From JANXLO01 sp038231295 (GTDB lineage: Bacteria; Armatimonadota; Chthonomonadetes; Chthonomonadales; Chthonomonadaceae), in NCBI GenBank assembly GCA_038231295.1, contig JBBRLP010000007.1, forward strand, positions 15,193 to 79,192: DNA of 64,000 bases, read 5' to 3'. Below, piece by piece: positions 8,727 through 16,137 of the stretch; position 1 is the first letter of the stretch, and each line of letters starts with the position of its first letter. The position numbers were made by a program, and so were the translations under genes. Below the pieces are notes generated by a model. It had not been told where the DNA came from and searched no databases. It was given only the letters and a program-made list of their open reading frames with translations.

Positions 8727-9089
8727 ATGTCTTTATACGAACAGTTGGGTGGAGAGACGGCGGTCAATGCGGCAGTAGACATTTTCTATCGCAAAGTACT
8801 GGCGGACGACCGCATCAGCGCATTCTTTGAGGATGTGGACATGGAGCGACAGGCAGCATCACAGAAGGCGTTTCTGACGTATGCGTTCGGCGGGCCGAAT
8901 CACTATTCCGGCAAAGAAATGCGGGCCGCGCACGCCCATCTCGTTGCACACGGCCTGAACAACGATCATTTTAACGCGGTCGCAGGGCATCTACAGGCAA
9001 CACTTCAGGAACTGAACGCGCCGCCCGAACTGATCGCACAGGTCATGGCGATTGCGGCCAGCACCCACGATGACGTTCTTAACCTGTAG
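8727..9089 (+). CDS. Truncated haemoglobin, group I (TrHbN-like)
   Basis: 120 residues. I chose ATG 8727 because AGGAGG lies just upstream and the family begins with SLYEQLGGETAV; the longer in-frame opening from 8646 is promoter DNA. A two-over-two globin is indicated by SLYEQLGG at the N-terminus, the B10 tyrosine in DIFYRKVLADD (Tyr21), FGGPNHYSGKEMR, and a proximal His in MRAAHAHL (His69). Group I proteins with a B10 Tyr commonly turn nitric oxide into nitrate using O2. It lies 18 bp before a flavin/[2Fe-2S] reductase that could supply electrons, and behind an Rrf2 regulator. Confidence 0.92.
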   Translation: MSLYEQLGGETAVNAAVDIFYRKVLADDRISAFFEDVDMERQAASQKAFLTYAFGGPNHYSGKEMRAAHAHLVAHGLNNDHFNAVAGHLQATLQELNAPPELIAQVMAIAASTHDDVLNL

Positions 9090-9107
9090 GCTGCGAAAGG
9101 TGAGGCA

Positions 9108-10082
9108 ATGCCGCTTCTTCATTTTCAGGCACAGTCCTACGAATGTACCGGGAACGAAACCGTCCTGGAGAGTCTGACAAAACAGGGCGTTCCCATTCCC
9201 TCCTCCTGTCGTAGTGGAGTCTGTCAGACCTGCCTGATGCGGGCGGTCAGCGGAGCCGCTCCGGTCGCGGCGCAGGCAGGACTGAAGCCGACCCTCGCCG
9301 TGCAGGGCTATTTCCTGGCCTGTCTGTGCAAACCGCAGCAGGATATGGAGATTGCGCTGGCCGGGGAGGATGTCGCGCCGAGAACCCCGGCGACGGTCGT
9401 GGCAAAGCAACGGCTCAACGCCGACACCCTGCGCCTGTCTCTGCGCTGCCACCACCCATTCGACTACTACGCCGGGCAGTTTGCCCATCTTGTTCGCCCG
9501 GACGGTCTCGTCCGCAGCTACTCACTGGCCTCGCCGCCGGACAAAGCGGGAGGCATCGAGTTCCACGTCCGCCACCTGCACGATGGCGCGATGAGCAACT
9601 GGATTCACGAAGCGCTGCAACCGGGAGACACCGTTGAGGTCGCTGGCCCCTATGGAAACTGCTTTTATACGCCGGGTGCCGCGGAACGAAACCTGCTGCT
9701 GATCGGCACCGGCTCCGGGCTTGCGCCGCTCTTCGGCATCGTTACCGATGCGCTCCGGCAGAACCACTTCGGCGCGATTCATCTCTATCACGGCAGCCGA
9801 AAGCCGGGGGGTCTCTATCTCGTGGACGAGCTGAGGCGGCTCGCGGCGGCTCACTCCAATTTCCACTACGTCCCCTGCGTTTCGGCAGAGGCACAGGAGG
9901 GATTTCGGTGCGGTCGCGCAGCGGAAGTCGCTCTGACGGATAGTAAAGAGTTGAAGGGCTCGATCGTCTATCTGTGCGGACATCCAGAAATGGTGAAGGT
10001 CACGAAAAAGCGTGTGTTCCTCGCGGGAGTCTCCATGCGGGACATCTACGCCGATCCGTTCGTCCTTTCGCCGTCCGCTTAA
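9108..10082 (+). CDS. [2Fe-2S] ferredoxin-FAD-NAD(P)H oxidoreductase
   Basis: 324 residues with three domains in order. The plant-type ferredoxin domain is at about 1-85 (CRSGVCQTC gives Cys34, Cys39, Cys42; the fourth ligand is Cys72 or Cys74 in FLACLCKP). The FAD-binding domain has the RSYSLAS motif. The NAD(P)-binding domain has GTGSGLAP and ends in a CGHPEMV motif. This order matches electron-transfer reductases of oxygenases (BenC/Hcr type). Placed 18 bp after the haemoglobin gene, it is most simply the haemoglobin's reductase, so the two together would equal a flavohaemoglobin in separate pieces. A role with some other oxygenase cannot be excluded. Confidence 0.9.
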   Translation: MPLLHFQAQSYECTGNETVLESLTKQGVPIPSSCRSGVCQTCLMRAVSGAAPVAAQAGLKPTLAVQGYFLACLCKPQQDMEIALAGEDVAPRTPATVVAKQRLNADTLRLSLRCHHPFDYYAGQFAHLVRPDGLVRSYSLASPPDKAGGIEFHVRHLHDGAMSNWIHEALQPGDTVEVAGPYGNCFYTPGAAERNLLLIGTGSGLAPLFGIVTDALRQNHFGAIHLYHGSRKPGGLYLVDELRRLAAAHSNFHYVPCVSAEAQEGFRCGRAAEVALTDSKELKGSIVYLCGHPEMVKVTKKRVFLAGVSMRDIYADPFVLSPSA

Positions 10083-10090
10083 AGGAACCA

Positions 10091-10213
10091 GGTACATTCC
10101 TATGTACCCGGACAACCTCCCGTCCACTCCACAGTCACCAGGAGAATCGGGAGTCTCCGAACCCTGCGTCCGCAGGACGACCGCTTTTTCCAAGCGGGTA
10201 CGTTCTTGTACCC
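10091..10213. repeat. Structured intergenic region with two related hairpins
   Basis: Between two convergent genes are two hairpins of the same design: GGTACAT-TCCT-ATGTACC at 10091-10108 and GGGTAC-GTTCTT-GTACCC at 10196-10213, each followed by CGG. A third small hairpin, CTGCG-TC-CGCAG, lies at about 10165-10176. The sequences ACCTCCCGTCCAC (from about 10115) and GTGGACGGGAGTT (from about 10219) are also inverted copies, so the whole region can fold on itself. It may be a two-way terminator. Confidence 0.45.
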
Positions 10214-10225
10214 GGCAGGTGGACG

Positions 10226-10244
10226 GGAGTTTTCAACCTCCGGC
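10226..10244 (-). terminator. Terminator-like hairpin, CCGGAGGTT family
   Basis: On the minus strand the sequence reads CCGGAGGTTGAAAACTCCC, one of at least four such hairpins found just after gene ends in this window. It follows the stop of the SPFH gene ending at 10262. The stem is shorter than in the other copies. Confidence 0.4.
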
Positions 10245-10261
10245 CACCCGCCAGGCTCCCA

Positions 10262-11098
10262 TTACGGTTTTTCGGTGCCGACGGTGGGCAGAGGGACGTT
10301 GCCGCTGGAGAGGATCGTCTTGATGTTGGGCGCGATCTTCTGTACGTACTGGTAGGCGACGACCCTGGGGTTGGTGGCGATGGCCTGCCCTTTGAGGCGG
10401 ATGGACTCGGCTTCGCCCTCGGCCAGAATGACCTTGCGCCGTTTTTCCTGCTGCTCCTTCTCCAGAACGTACTGCATTCGCTGCGCGTTCTGCTGGGAGA
10501 TCTGCTTCTGAATGATCGCGTTCTGATAGGCGTCGGAGAAGGAGATGGCCCGCAGCAGCACCTCATCTACCTGCACATAATTGTGTGCCAGTTTCTCGCG
10601 TAGTCGGGCCTCCAGGTTGTTCTGGATGGTCTGCCGCTCGGCGGAGTAGACCCGGTCGGCGGGAAACTCCGCGATGGCGATGCGGGTGTGGCTGCGGATT
10701 TCGGGGCGGATGATCTTGCTGATATAGTCCTTCCCGATCTCCTTGTGCAGTCGCCAGACGTTGTTGGGGTCTATGTGGAACCGAACCGAAAGCTCCACGC
10801 TGACCTCCTGCCCGTCGGCAGTCAGGCACCGGATGCTGTCGTCGCCTTTGACCTCCCCCTCCCACGAAGTCTTGCTGATAGAGTAGGTCTGCTGGCGGGC
10901 GTCGTAGAACTCCGGGCGGTCTACGAAGGGCGTGATGAAGTGGAAGCCTTCGTTCAACTGCGTGGGAATGACCCCGCGCCGCAGACTGAACAGGACGACC
11001 CTCTCGCCCGCCGGAACCACGACATAGGGGCGGAAGACGAAGAAACCGATTACCAGCATCCCCGCCACAATCAGCAGTGTGCGTTTCGAGTGTGTCAT
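10262..11098 (-). CDS. Prohibitin-like SPFH protein B
   Basis: 278 residues. One N-terminal transmembrane helix (LLIVAGMLVIGFFVFRPY) is followed by the SPFH/prohibitin domain (VVPAGERVVLFSLRRGV, VDRPEFYDARQQTYSI, LSVRFHIDPNNVWRLHKEIG) and a charged helix (LEKEQQEKRRKVILAEGEAE), as in HflC/HflK and mitochondrial prohibitins. Such proteins form ring assemblies on the membrane and often control membrane proteases. It is encoded right after its paralogue with a 4-nt ATGA overlap, so a hetero-oligomer is likely. No FtsH-like protease is nearby. Confidence 0.9.
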   Translation of the reverse strand: MTHSKRTLLIVAGMLVIGFFVFRPYVVVPAGERVVLFSLRRGVIPTQLNEGFHFITPFVDRPEFYDARQQTYSISKTSWEGEVKGDDSIRCLTADGQEVSVELSVRFHIDPNNVWRLHKEIGKDYISKIIRPEIRSHTRIAIAEFPADRVYSAERQTIQNNLEARLREKLAHNYVQVDEVLLRAISFSDAYQNAIIQKQISQQNAQRMQYVLEKEQQEKRRKVILAEGEAESIRLKGQAIATNPRVVAYQYVQKIAPNIKTILSSGNVPLPTVGTEKP

Positions 11099-12045
11099 CG
11101 TTGTCTCCCTCCCCGCGTCTCTGCGGCAGGCGAATTCAGGACATCGCCCAGATTGATGATCTCTTTGCCGTCCGTGACCACCACCTTGATGTCCGGCGAG
11201 AGCCGTTGGACATATTCGTACTGGATCAGGCCGGGGTTCCTGGAGAGCGCGTCGGCGGTCTTGCGGATCGCCTCCGCCTCGCCCTGCGCCTGAACTATCT
11301 TCTGTTGCTTCTCCGACTCGGCCCTTTGGAGTTCGTAGACCATCTGCTGCACAGCCTGCTGTGCCACCTGCTTCTGCTCGATAGTCGCCTGAAACTCCTG
11401 TGGGAACCGGATGTCGCGCAGCAGCACCTCATCCAGCACCAGGTAGTTCTGCCGGAACTTCTCCCGTAGTTGGGCCGAGATACCGTCCACAATAGCCTGC
11501 CGCTTGCCGGAATAGACATCTATCACGGGAAATCCGGCGAAGGTCATGCGGGCGATGGAACGGGCCTGTGGCCGCACCACTCGATCCACGAAGTCTGGCC
11601 CGATCACTTTGTGCAGTCGCCAGACGTTATCGGGATCAATGTGGAAGCGGATGGAGAGATCGAGGGAGACGGGCAGACCGTCCGAGGTGAGCGCAGTGAG
11701 GGAGTCGTCAGGAACCTGTTCGCTGTCCCGATTGGACTCGGCAGAGCGGTTCGATTCGCTGCTGCTGCCGCTCATGGTGTAGGTACGGGTCTTGATGTCG
11801 TAGCGGGTAATGCTCCAGACAAAGGGGAGATTGAGATGGAAGCCTTCCGAGAGTTGGTATGGCTGTACCCCGGAGATGTCGCTGAAGATCACCACCCGCT
11901 CCCCGGCCTGCACTACCACAAAGGTCTGACTGAGAACGATCAGCAGTACGATAATTCCCACTACTGCCCCGATGGACCGCCAGGGAATCTGCGGCGCGTG
12001 GGCTGTTCCGACCAGATCAGGCGAAAGTGTGTCGCGTAGTCGCAT
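11095..12045 (-). CDS. Prohibitin-like SPFH protein A
   Basis: 316 residues, upstream partner of the SPFH gene ending at 10262. It has a transmembrane helix (IGAVVGIIVLLIVLSQTFVV), the SPFH domain (VQAGERVVIFSDISGV, ITRYDIKTRTYTM, LSIRFHIDPDNVWRLHKVIG), and an Ala/Glu/Gln-rich helix (LQRAESEKQQKIVQAQGEAE). A Ser/Asn/Glu-rich insert near residues 95-115 is absent from the partner. The start is ATG 12045 after GTAAGGAGG. The two proteins share the motif FHIDPxNVWRLHK, showing origin by duplication. It is expected on the membrane with its main domain in the periplasm. Confidence 0.9.
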   Translation of the reverse strand: MRLRDTLSPDLVGTAHAPQIPWRSIGAVVGIIVLLIVLSQTFVVVQAGERVVIFSDISGVQPYQLSEGFHLNLPFVWSITRYDIKTRTYTMSGSSSESNRSAESNRDSEQVPDDSLTALTSDGLPVSLDLSIRFHIDPDNVWRLHKVIGPDFVDRVVRPQARSIARMTFAGFPVIDVYSGKRQAIVDGISAQLREKFRQNYLVLDEVLLRDIRFPQEFQATIEQKQVAQQAVQQMVYELQRAESEKQQKIVQAQGEAEAIRKTADALSRNPGLIQYEYVQRLSPDIKVVVTDGKEIINLGDVLNSPAAETRGGRQR

Positions 12046-12145
12046 CCGTCGTTGTCCTCCTTACGATTGCACGCTTACACTTTCTCAAGACGTACCAATT
12101 TCGCTGCGGATACCATGCAAAAAAGCAGGCCAAGGTTTAAGTTCG

Positions 12146-12194
12146 CCGGAGGTTAAAAACCCCCGGAAAATCAGGGCGGGTTTTCAACCCCCGG
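12146..12194 (-). terminator. Two tandem terminator-like hairpins, CCGGAGGTT family
   Basis: Hairpin 1 is CCGGAGGTT-AAA-AACCCCCGG at 12146-12166; hairpin 2 (about 12176-12194) is GGGTT-TTC-AACCC flanked by GC pairs. They lie between the stop of the Gfo/Idh gene and the start of the SPFH gene on the minus strand, so they would end Gfo/Idh transcription before the SPFH promoter. Confidence 0.5.
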
Positions 12195-12231
12195 CCAAAC
12201 TGCCAGGCTTACCGGTGCAGCCGACGGCAGA

Positions 12232-13257
12232 CTACCTAAGCGGCAGAGTCTGGGTCTGCCCGGTGTTGGCGGCGCGGAGACCGGCTTCGAGAATCTCCTG
12301 CGCGTCGCGGCTGGTGGCGGGGGAGCAGAAGCCCTCGATGGCGACTCCGGTTTGCAGGCAATGCAGCAGATATTCCGGCCCGCTGCGGTGCGGGTAGACA
12401 GTTGGAGTGGGGTCTACGCTCTCTTCCGGTTTGCTGGGGCGCTGAATCAGGACTTTGCCGTGATGAATCCCAAGGGAGCCTTCGCTGCCGTAGACGACCG
12501 GGTTAGTTCCCGCGTAGCCGACGGGTTGGGTCCAACTGGCCTCGCAGACGCCGAACGCATGGGCATACTTCGCCATAATCAGGGCATTGTCGTCCGAGGC
12601 CGCGTATTTCGGCTCCGTGCCAAAGCAGCCGCGCATTCCGGTGACGGACTGCGGCAAGCCGAGCAGACGCGCCGCCAGATTGGCCCCATAGCAGCAGTAG
12701 TCCATGAGCGCCCCCGCGCCGTTGATCTCCGGGGTCGTCAGGTCACGCACGAAACTGGGGGCGCAGCCAATCGCCACCGGGCCGTTGTGGGCGCTGCGAT
12801 AGCGCGTATAGCGCAGTTCGCCGATCTCGCCTGCCAGCGCCCGACGCTCGATCTCCTGCCATGCCGCTCCCCATGCCGAAGGCCAGTTGATGAGCAGCAG
12901 GGTTCCGGCCTTCTCCGCCGCAGCCTTCATGCGCTCCGCCTGCGCCAGCGTCGCCGCCATCGGCTTCTCGCTGATAACGTGCAGGCCCTTCGCCGCCGCC
13001 GCTTCCACGATGTCCGCGCCCTCATTATTGCCGCCCGCCGCCTGCACGATGTCGAGTTCTTCCTGCGCGATCATCTCCTGCCAGGAGTGGTAGAGTTTCG
13101 TGACGCCGAACTTCGCCTTGATCTCCTCCAGCAGATGCGGCTCATCGTCGCCTGCCGCCACGATCTCCACATTGTCCAGCTTTTTCCAGTGGTGCAGTTC
13201 GCCCCAGACATGGTCATGGGACATACAGGCGATTCCCACGCGATATGTTTTAGCCAA
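12232..13257 (-). CDS. Gfo/Idh/MocA-family oxidoreductase
   Basis: 341 residues, cytosolic. The N-terminal Rossmann domain starts RVGIACMSHDHVWGEL, and the family motif EKPMA (Lys used in hydride transfer) is present in LHVISEKPMAATLAQAERM. The C-terminal alpha/beta domain is complete. These enzymes use NAD(P) to oxidise or reduce sugars, inositols and their derivatives. The start is TTG 13257, chosen because GAAGGAGAG lies about 8 nt upstream and the protein begins AKTYRVGIA. It stands alone between terminator-like hairpins, so its substrate cannot be inferred from context. Confidence 0.88.
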   Translation of the reverse strand: MAKTYRVGIACMSHDHVWGELHHWKKLDNVEIVAAGDDEPHLLEEIKAKFGVTKLYHSWQEMIAQEELDIVQAAGGNNEGADIVEAAAAKGLHVISEKPMAATLAQAERMKAAAEKAGTLLLINWPSAWGAAWQEIERRALAGEIGELRYTRYRSAHNGPVAIGCAPSFVRDLTTPEINGAGALMDYCCYGANLAARLLGLPQSVTGMRGCFGTEPKYAASDDNALIMAKYAHAFGVCEASWTQPVGYAGTNPVVYGSEGSLGIHHGKVLIQRPSKPEESVDPTPTVYPHRSGPEYLLHCLQTGVAIEGFCSPATSRDAQEILEAGLRAANTGQTQTLPLR

Positions 13258-13347
13258 AACAGTCTCTCCTTCTCATAGCATGAATGATAGCGGCGGAGAC
13301 GGAAGCGAATTCCGTCTCCGCCTGGTAGGTTCGTGTAAGACAGCGTC

Positions 13348-13372
13348 TCTCCCTCCTGCTTTTGCAGGGAGG
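13348..13372 (-). terminator. Imperfect hairpin after the GHL10 gene
   Basis: CCCTCCTGC-TTTT-GCAGGGAGG folds with one wobble and one mismatch and lies 3 bp beyond the stop at 13375. There is no strong U tract. It is a possible terminator for the minus-strand gene. Confidence 0.35.
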
Positions 13373-13374
13373 CG

Positions 13375-15174
13375 CTATTCGGAACTGTCGAGGCCGGTGC
13401 GGGCGGCGGAGAGCAGGTCGGTCAGCGTATGGGGGGCAGGGGCGGAGTCGGGATAGGCTTTCTGGAGGGACGGCCAGAGATTCAGATCATCCATGAACGA
13501 GAGGTCGAAGATCATCCAGCCCTGACTGCGTCGGGAACAGGCTTCCAGTGCCCGCAGAAATGTCTCCGGGCGGCGCAGGTAGTCTTGCACGTAGATGCCC
13601 GCGTAGACGAACGCTCCGCTCGCGACGGCCTGATTGGAAAGGTTGGCGGCGAACTCCACCGTCGCCTGCGGGTTCTGGCCCTGTAGCCGGGCGTCGTCCT
13701 CCATCGCGTTGGGGTAGTAGCAGCCGGTGGATATCCAGTCGAAAAACTGCGCGTAGCCTGTCGCCGGATAGTTCGGCGTGTACCAGGAGTAGCGCAGGCC
13801 GTTGCGCGGGCTGCCCCAGTTGACCCCGACCTCGTAGTAACCGGGATACCAGGAGCCGACATAGGTTCCGAGGACGACTTTCGGCTTGACAGCACGAACG
13901 GTGCGGGCGAGTTCCGCCACGAAGTCGCGAATGGTGCGAGCGCGGAACTCCAGCCAGGGCTTGTAGAGCGGTCCCTGTTTGAGGCTGCCGCCGGGTGTCT
14001 CGGGAAAAGCGAAAACATCCTGCGGCCAGCGGTTGATGCTCGTCGGAAAGGGGGCGCGTGAGCCGTTGCGGGGCTGCCTCTGGAGCCACTGCGCGAAGGC
14101 GTCACGGGTGCGGTCGCTGAAATCGTTGTAGAGGTTGCTGAACCGGCAGCGGTCGAGAACGAAGCCGTCTATGTCGTAGTTGGCGACGATCTCACGGGCC
14201 ATTTCGAGTTCGTAGCGGCGGGCTTCCGGGTGCAGGGGATTGACGAAACAGGCCACGCGCTCGCTCGGAGCCTGCGCGATAGGAGTGCGGCCTGTGCGGA
14301 GATCGAAGCGCACTGCCATGCCTGTTCGCAGGTTCTTCGCGGCCCACTCGCGGTCTGCTGGACGGGAGACCGTGACGAGATGCCCGTCTTCGGGCGCGGT
14401 CAGCGGGTCGTCGCCGAGCAGAGCGCTGTCCACCATGCCCGCCACCAGATTGCGCCCGTCCAGCACAATGTTCAACTGCTTGCCGAGCGGTTCGCCGTTG
14501 CGGATGCCCCCCACACTCTCCTTACTCTCCAGCCCGACCAGGCCGTTCGTGCCGTTTCCGCCTAGCACCGCGCTGTCGTCGGAAAGCAGAACGGGTTTGG
14601 CGGGGTCGTCCGGTTCGCCGGGAACGCGGAGGGAGAGACGCGATTCATTCAGGGCAATCATACCGCGATCTACGGTGTAGACCACGCTTTGCCAGTCGGT
14701 GTGCTGGTAGGCGGGGCCGACGCTGAAATACTTATGGCCTTCGCTGAGGACGTTGACCGAAGCGTCCACCTGAAGCCCCGCCTTATGCCCCTCCTCGATA
14801 AACGCCGCCAGGACATCGAAATCGGGCAGCGGATGCCCCTGCCATTCGCGCATGTGCGGCGCGAGTTTGCTGTTGTAGAGGACCAGCCCCGCCAGCGGCT
14901 TCACATCCACGACCAGGGTATTGATATGCGCGGCCTTGCAGTTCCGCACGATCTCCTGCACCCCGGCGCGAGTGGTGGTATAGTCCACCACAATCTTTTT
15001 GTCGCCCTGTTTGAGGGTGCGGGTGAGGTTGGCAGTGCCGTCAATCCACATCAGCCGCCCCTGTCCCCCCACGCCCGCGCTCAGGTCGCGGGCAATATCG
15101 GGCGGGGTAGCGGAGGCGAGACGTGTGCAGGCAAGGAGGCTCAAAATGACCCCGAAGGAGAGGAGTTTTTTCAT
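13375..15174 (-). CDS. Exported GHL10-family (DUF187-like) glycoside hydrolase-like protein
   Basis: 599 residues with signal peptide LLSFGVILSLLACTRLASAT. The body matches the glycosyl-hydrolase-like family 10 group: GVQEIVRNCKAAHINTLVVD, VDVKPLAGLVLYNSKLAPH, AFIEEGHKAGLQVDASVNVL, and a DGFVLDRCRFSNLYNDFSD strand near the middle. These predicted TIM-barrel proteins are thought to act on cell-surface or external glycans; their substrates are mostly unknown. The C-terminal part (FDWISTGCYYPNAMEDD, IYVQDYLRRPETFLRAL) keeps the barrel pattern. It lies 10 bp after a small gene on the same strand and ends near a weak hairpin. Confidence 0.8.
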   Translation of the reverse strand: MKKLLSFGVILSLLACTRLASATPPDIARDLSAGVGGQGRLMWIDGTANLTRTLKQGDKKIVVDYTTTRAGVQEIVRNCKAAHINTLVVDVKPLAGLVLYNSKLAPHMREWQGHPLPDFDVLAAFIEEGHKAGLQVDASVNVLSEGHKYFSVGPAYQHTDWQSVVYTVDRGMIALNESRLSLRVPGEPDDPAKPVLLSDDSAVLGGNGTNGLVGLESKESVGGIRNGEPLGKQLNIVLDGRNLVAGMVDSALLGDDPLTAPEDGHLVTVSRPADREWAAKNLRTGMAVRFDLRTGRTPIAQAPSERVACFVNPLHPEARRYELEMAREIVANYDIDGFVLDRCRFSNLYNDFSDRTRDAFAQWLQRQPRNGSRAPFPTSINRWPQDVFAFPETPGGSLKQGPLYKPWLEFRARTIRDFVAELARTVRAVKPKVVLGTYVGSWYPGYYEVGVNWGSPRNGLRYSWYTPNYPATGYAQFFDWISTGCYYPNAMEDDARLQGQNPQATVEFAANLSNQAVASGAFVYAGIYVQDYLRRPETFLRALEACSRRSQGWMIFDLSFMDDLNLWPSLQKAYPDSAPAPHTLTDLLSAARTGLDSSE

Positions 15175-15184
15175 AGCGGGGATT

Positions 15185-15445
15185 TCAAAGGCTCTCTTCG
15201 TAGATATTTTTCGACATCACGGGGAACGTGCGCTCCCCGTAGACAGGCGAAATATGCGCCTGATTGGTACGGTACTCTTCGTCAATGATAAAGGTAAACG
15301 CGTCGGTCAGACGACAAAACTTCTTGAGTTCCGCCACCTCTTCCGGCGTCTCCGGCACAATCCGCAGCACCACCGCGATGCGGCGGCCCTCGTCGTCTTT
15401 AATCACCGGCTCGCCCGGCCGCATTCCCTCGAACTCCGCTTTCAT
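15185..15445 (-). CDS. Small protein of unknown function
   Basis: 86 residues from ATG 15445, which has GAGGAGAC a few bases upstream; a start at 15472 would add nine residues. Charged, no signal or membrane segment: MKAEFEGMRPGEPVIKDDEG, then RRIAVVLRIVPETPEEVAEL and a FTFIIDEEYR stretch. No family recognised. It ends 10 bp before the GHL10 gene, so the two are probably co-transcribed. A TATAAT lies upstream on the minus strand at 15490-15495, without a clear -35. Confidence 0.6.
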   Translation of the reverse strand: MKAEFEGMRPGEPVIKDDEGRRIAVVLRIVPETPEEVAELKKFCRLTDAFTFIIDEEYRTNQAHISPVYGERTFPVMSKNIYEESL

Positions 15446-15489
15446 GGCTCCGTCTCCTCGTCCCTCTTTCACGCAGCGAATCCGATTTG

Positions 15490-15495
15490 ATTATA
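15490..15495 (-). promoter_or_regulatory. Candidate -10 box for the small gene and GHL10 gene
   Basis: TATAAT on the minus strand, about 45 bp before ATG 15445. No consensus -35 is seen 16-18 bp upstream. Confidence 0.35.
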
Positions 15496-15687
15496 CCTGC
15501 AAAACCTGTGATGGGCGAACCGGATGATCTCTTCTCCTTCAATCCAGAATAAGCTCTTCGTATCTGGCTCGCACTCCTGAGAAGACGCCCTTTATCCGTA
15601 GAACGGCTCTCGCTTTTTGCCGCACATTTTTTAGACCGCTTGCCTGTTTCCGTCTGCCCTATCAGCGGAGACAGGCGGAAATGGCTG

Positions 15688-15693
15688 TATAAT
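15688..15693 (+). promoter_or_regulatory. Candidate -10 box before the frameshifted small gene
   Basis: TATAAT within GGCTGTATAATGTATC, 42 bp before ATG 15735. The ribosome site AAAGGAG follows at about 15718. No good -35 is seen. Confidence 0.35.
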
Positions 15694-15734
15694 GTATCAA
15701 AGACAAGCGCCTGCCGGAAAGGAGCCTTTCGACA

Positions 15735-16006
15735 ATGCCACATCTACGCTTTAGCAGTGAAGAGATCGCGACTCGTGGGGAAGAACTTTACGAACATCAG
15801 CTTCGGGGAAGGTGGAAACCGAGGAGAATATTGGGAAAATCATCTCCATTGACATCGAAACCGGCGAGTATGAGATTGATGCCGATCCAATCGTGACAGG
15901 CCGCCGCTTACAGGCAAAGCATCCAGACGCAGCGATCTATGGCAAGCGCATTGGCTACAATGCTGTATTCGCCATCGGAGGTACGTTGATAAGGATCGCC
16001 CAGTGA
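15735..16006 (+). pseudogene. Small conserved protein with VETEENIGKII core, frameshifted
   Basis: From ATG 15735 (ribosome site AAAGGAG) the reading is PHLRFSSEEIATRGEELYEH then QLRG, where it leaves the frame. From 15812 another frame continues VETEENIGKIISIDIETGEY then EIDADPIVTGRRLQAKHPDA, ending at 16006. One extra A at about 15810 (GGGGAAGG to GGGGAAAGG) would join the halves as QLRG-K-VETEEN. The joined protein would be 90 residues. It resembles small proteins, frequent in cyanobacteria, that carry a YEIDED-like motif and an IGYP-like C-terminus; some sit beside toxin-like genes, but function is unknown. Either the gene is broken or the assembly lost one base. Confidence 0.65.
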
Positions 16007-16066
16007 TTAAGGGACGTATGAACTACAAGGTTCAGGACAGATTGGATTTGCATTGTGCTGCTTTAG

Positions 16067-16096
16067 TTGACAGGAAGAGGCCGCTTCCGCTAAAAT
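16067..16096 (+). promoter_or_regulatory. Promoter of the nucleoside-type ABC transporter operon
   Basis: TTGACA at 16067-16072 and TAAAAT at 16091-16096 with an 18-bp spacer, 42 bp before ATG 16138. This is the best sigma-70-type promoter match in the window. The spacer and -10 contain GCCGCTTCCGC and TAGCGGC, which can pair weakly. Confidence 0.6.
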
Positions 16097-16137
16097 AGCG
16101 GCATCCTGAGCGAACGGAAAGCCTGTCTCCACTCATC

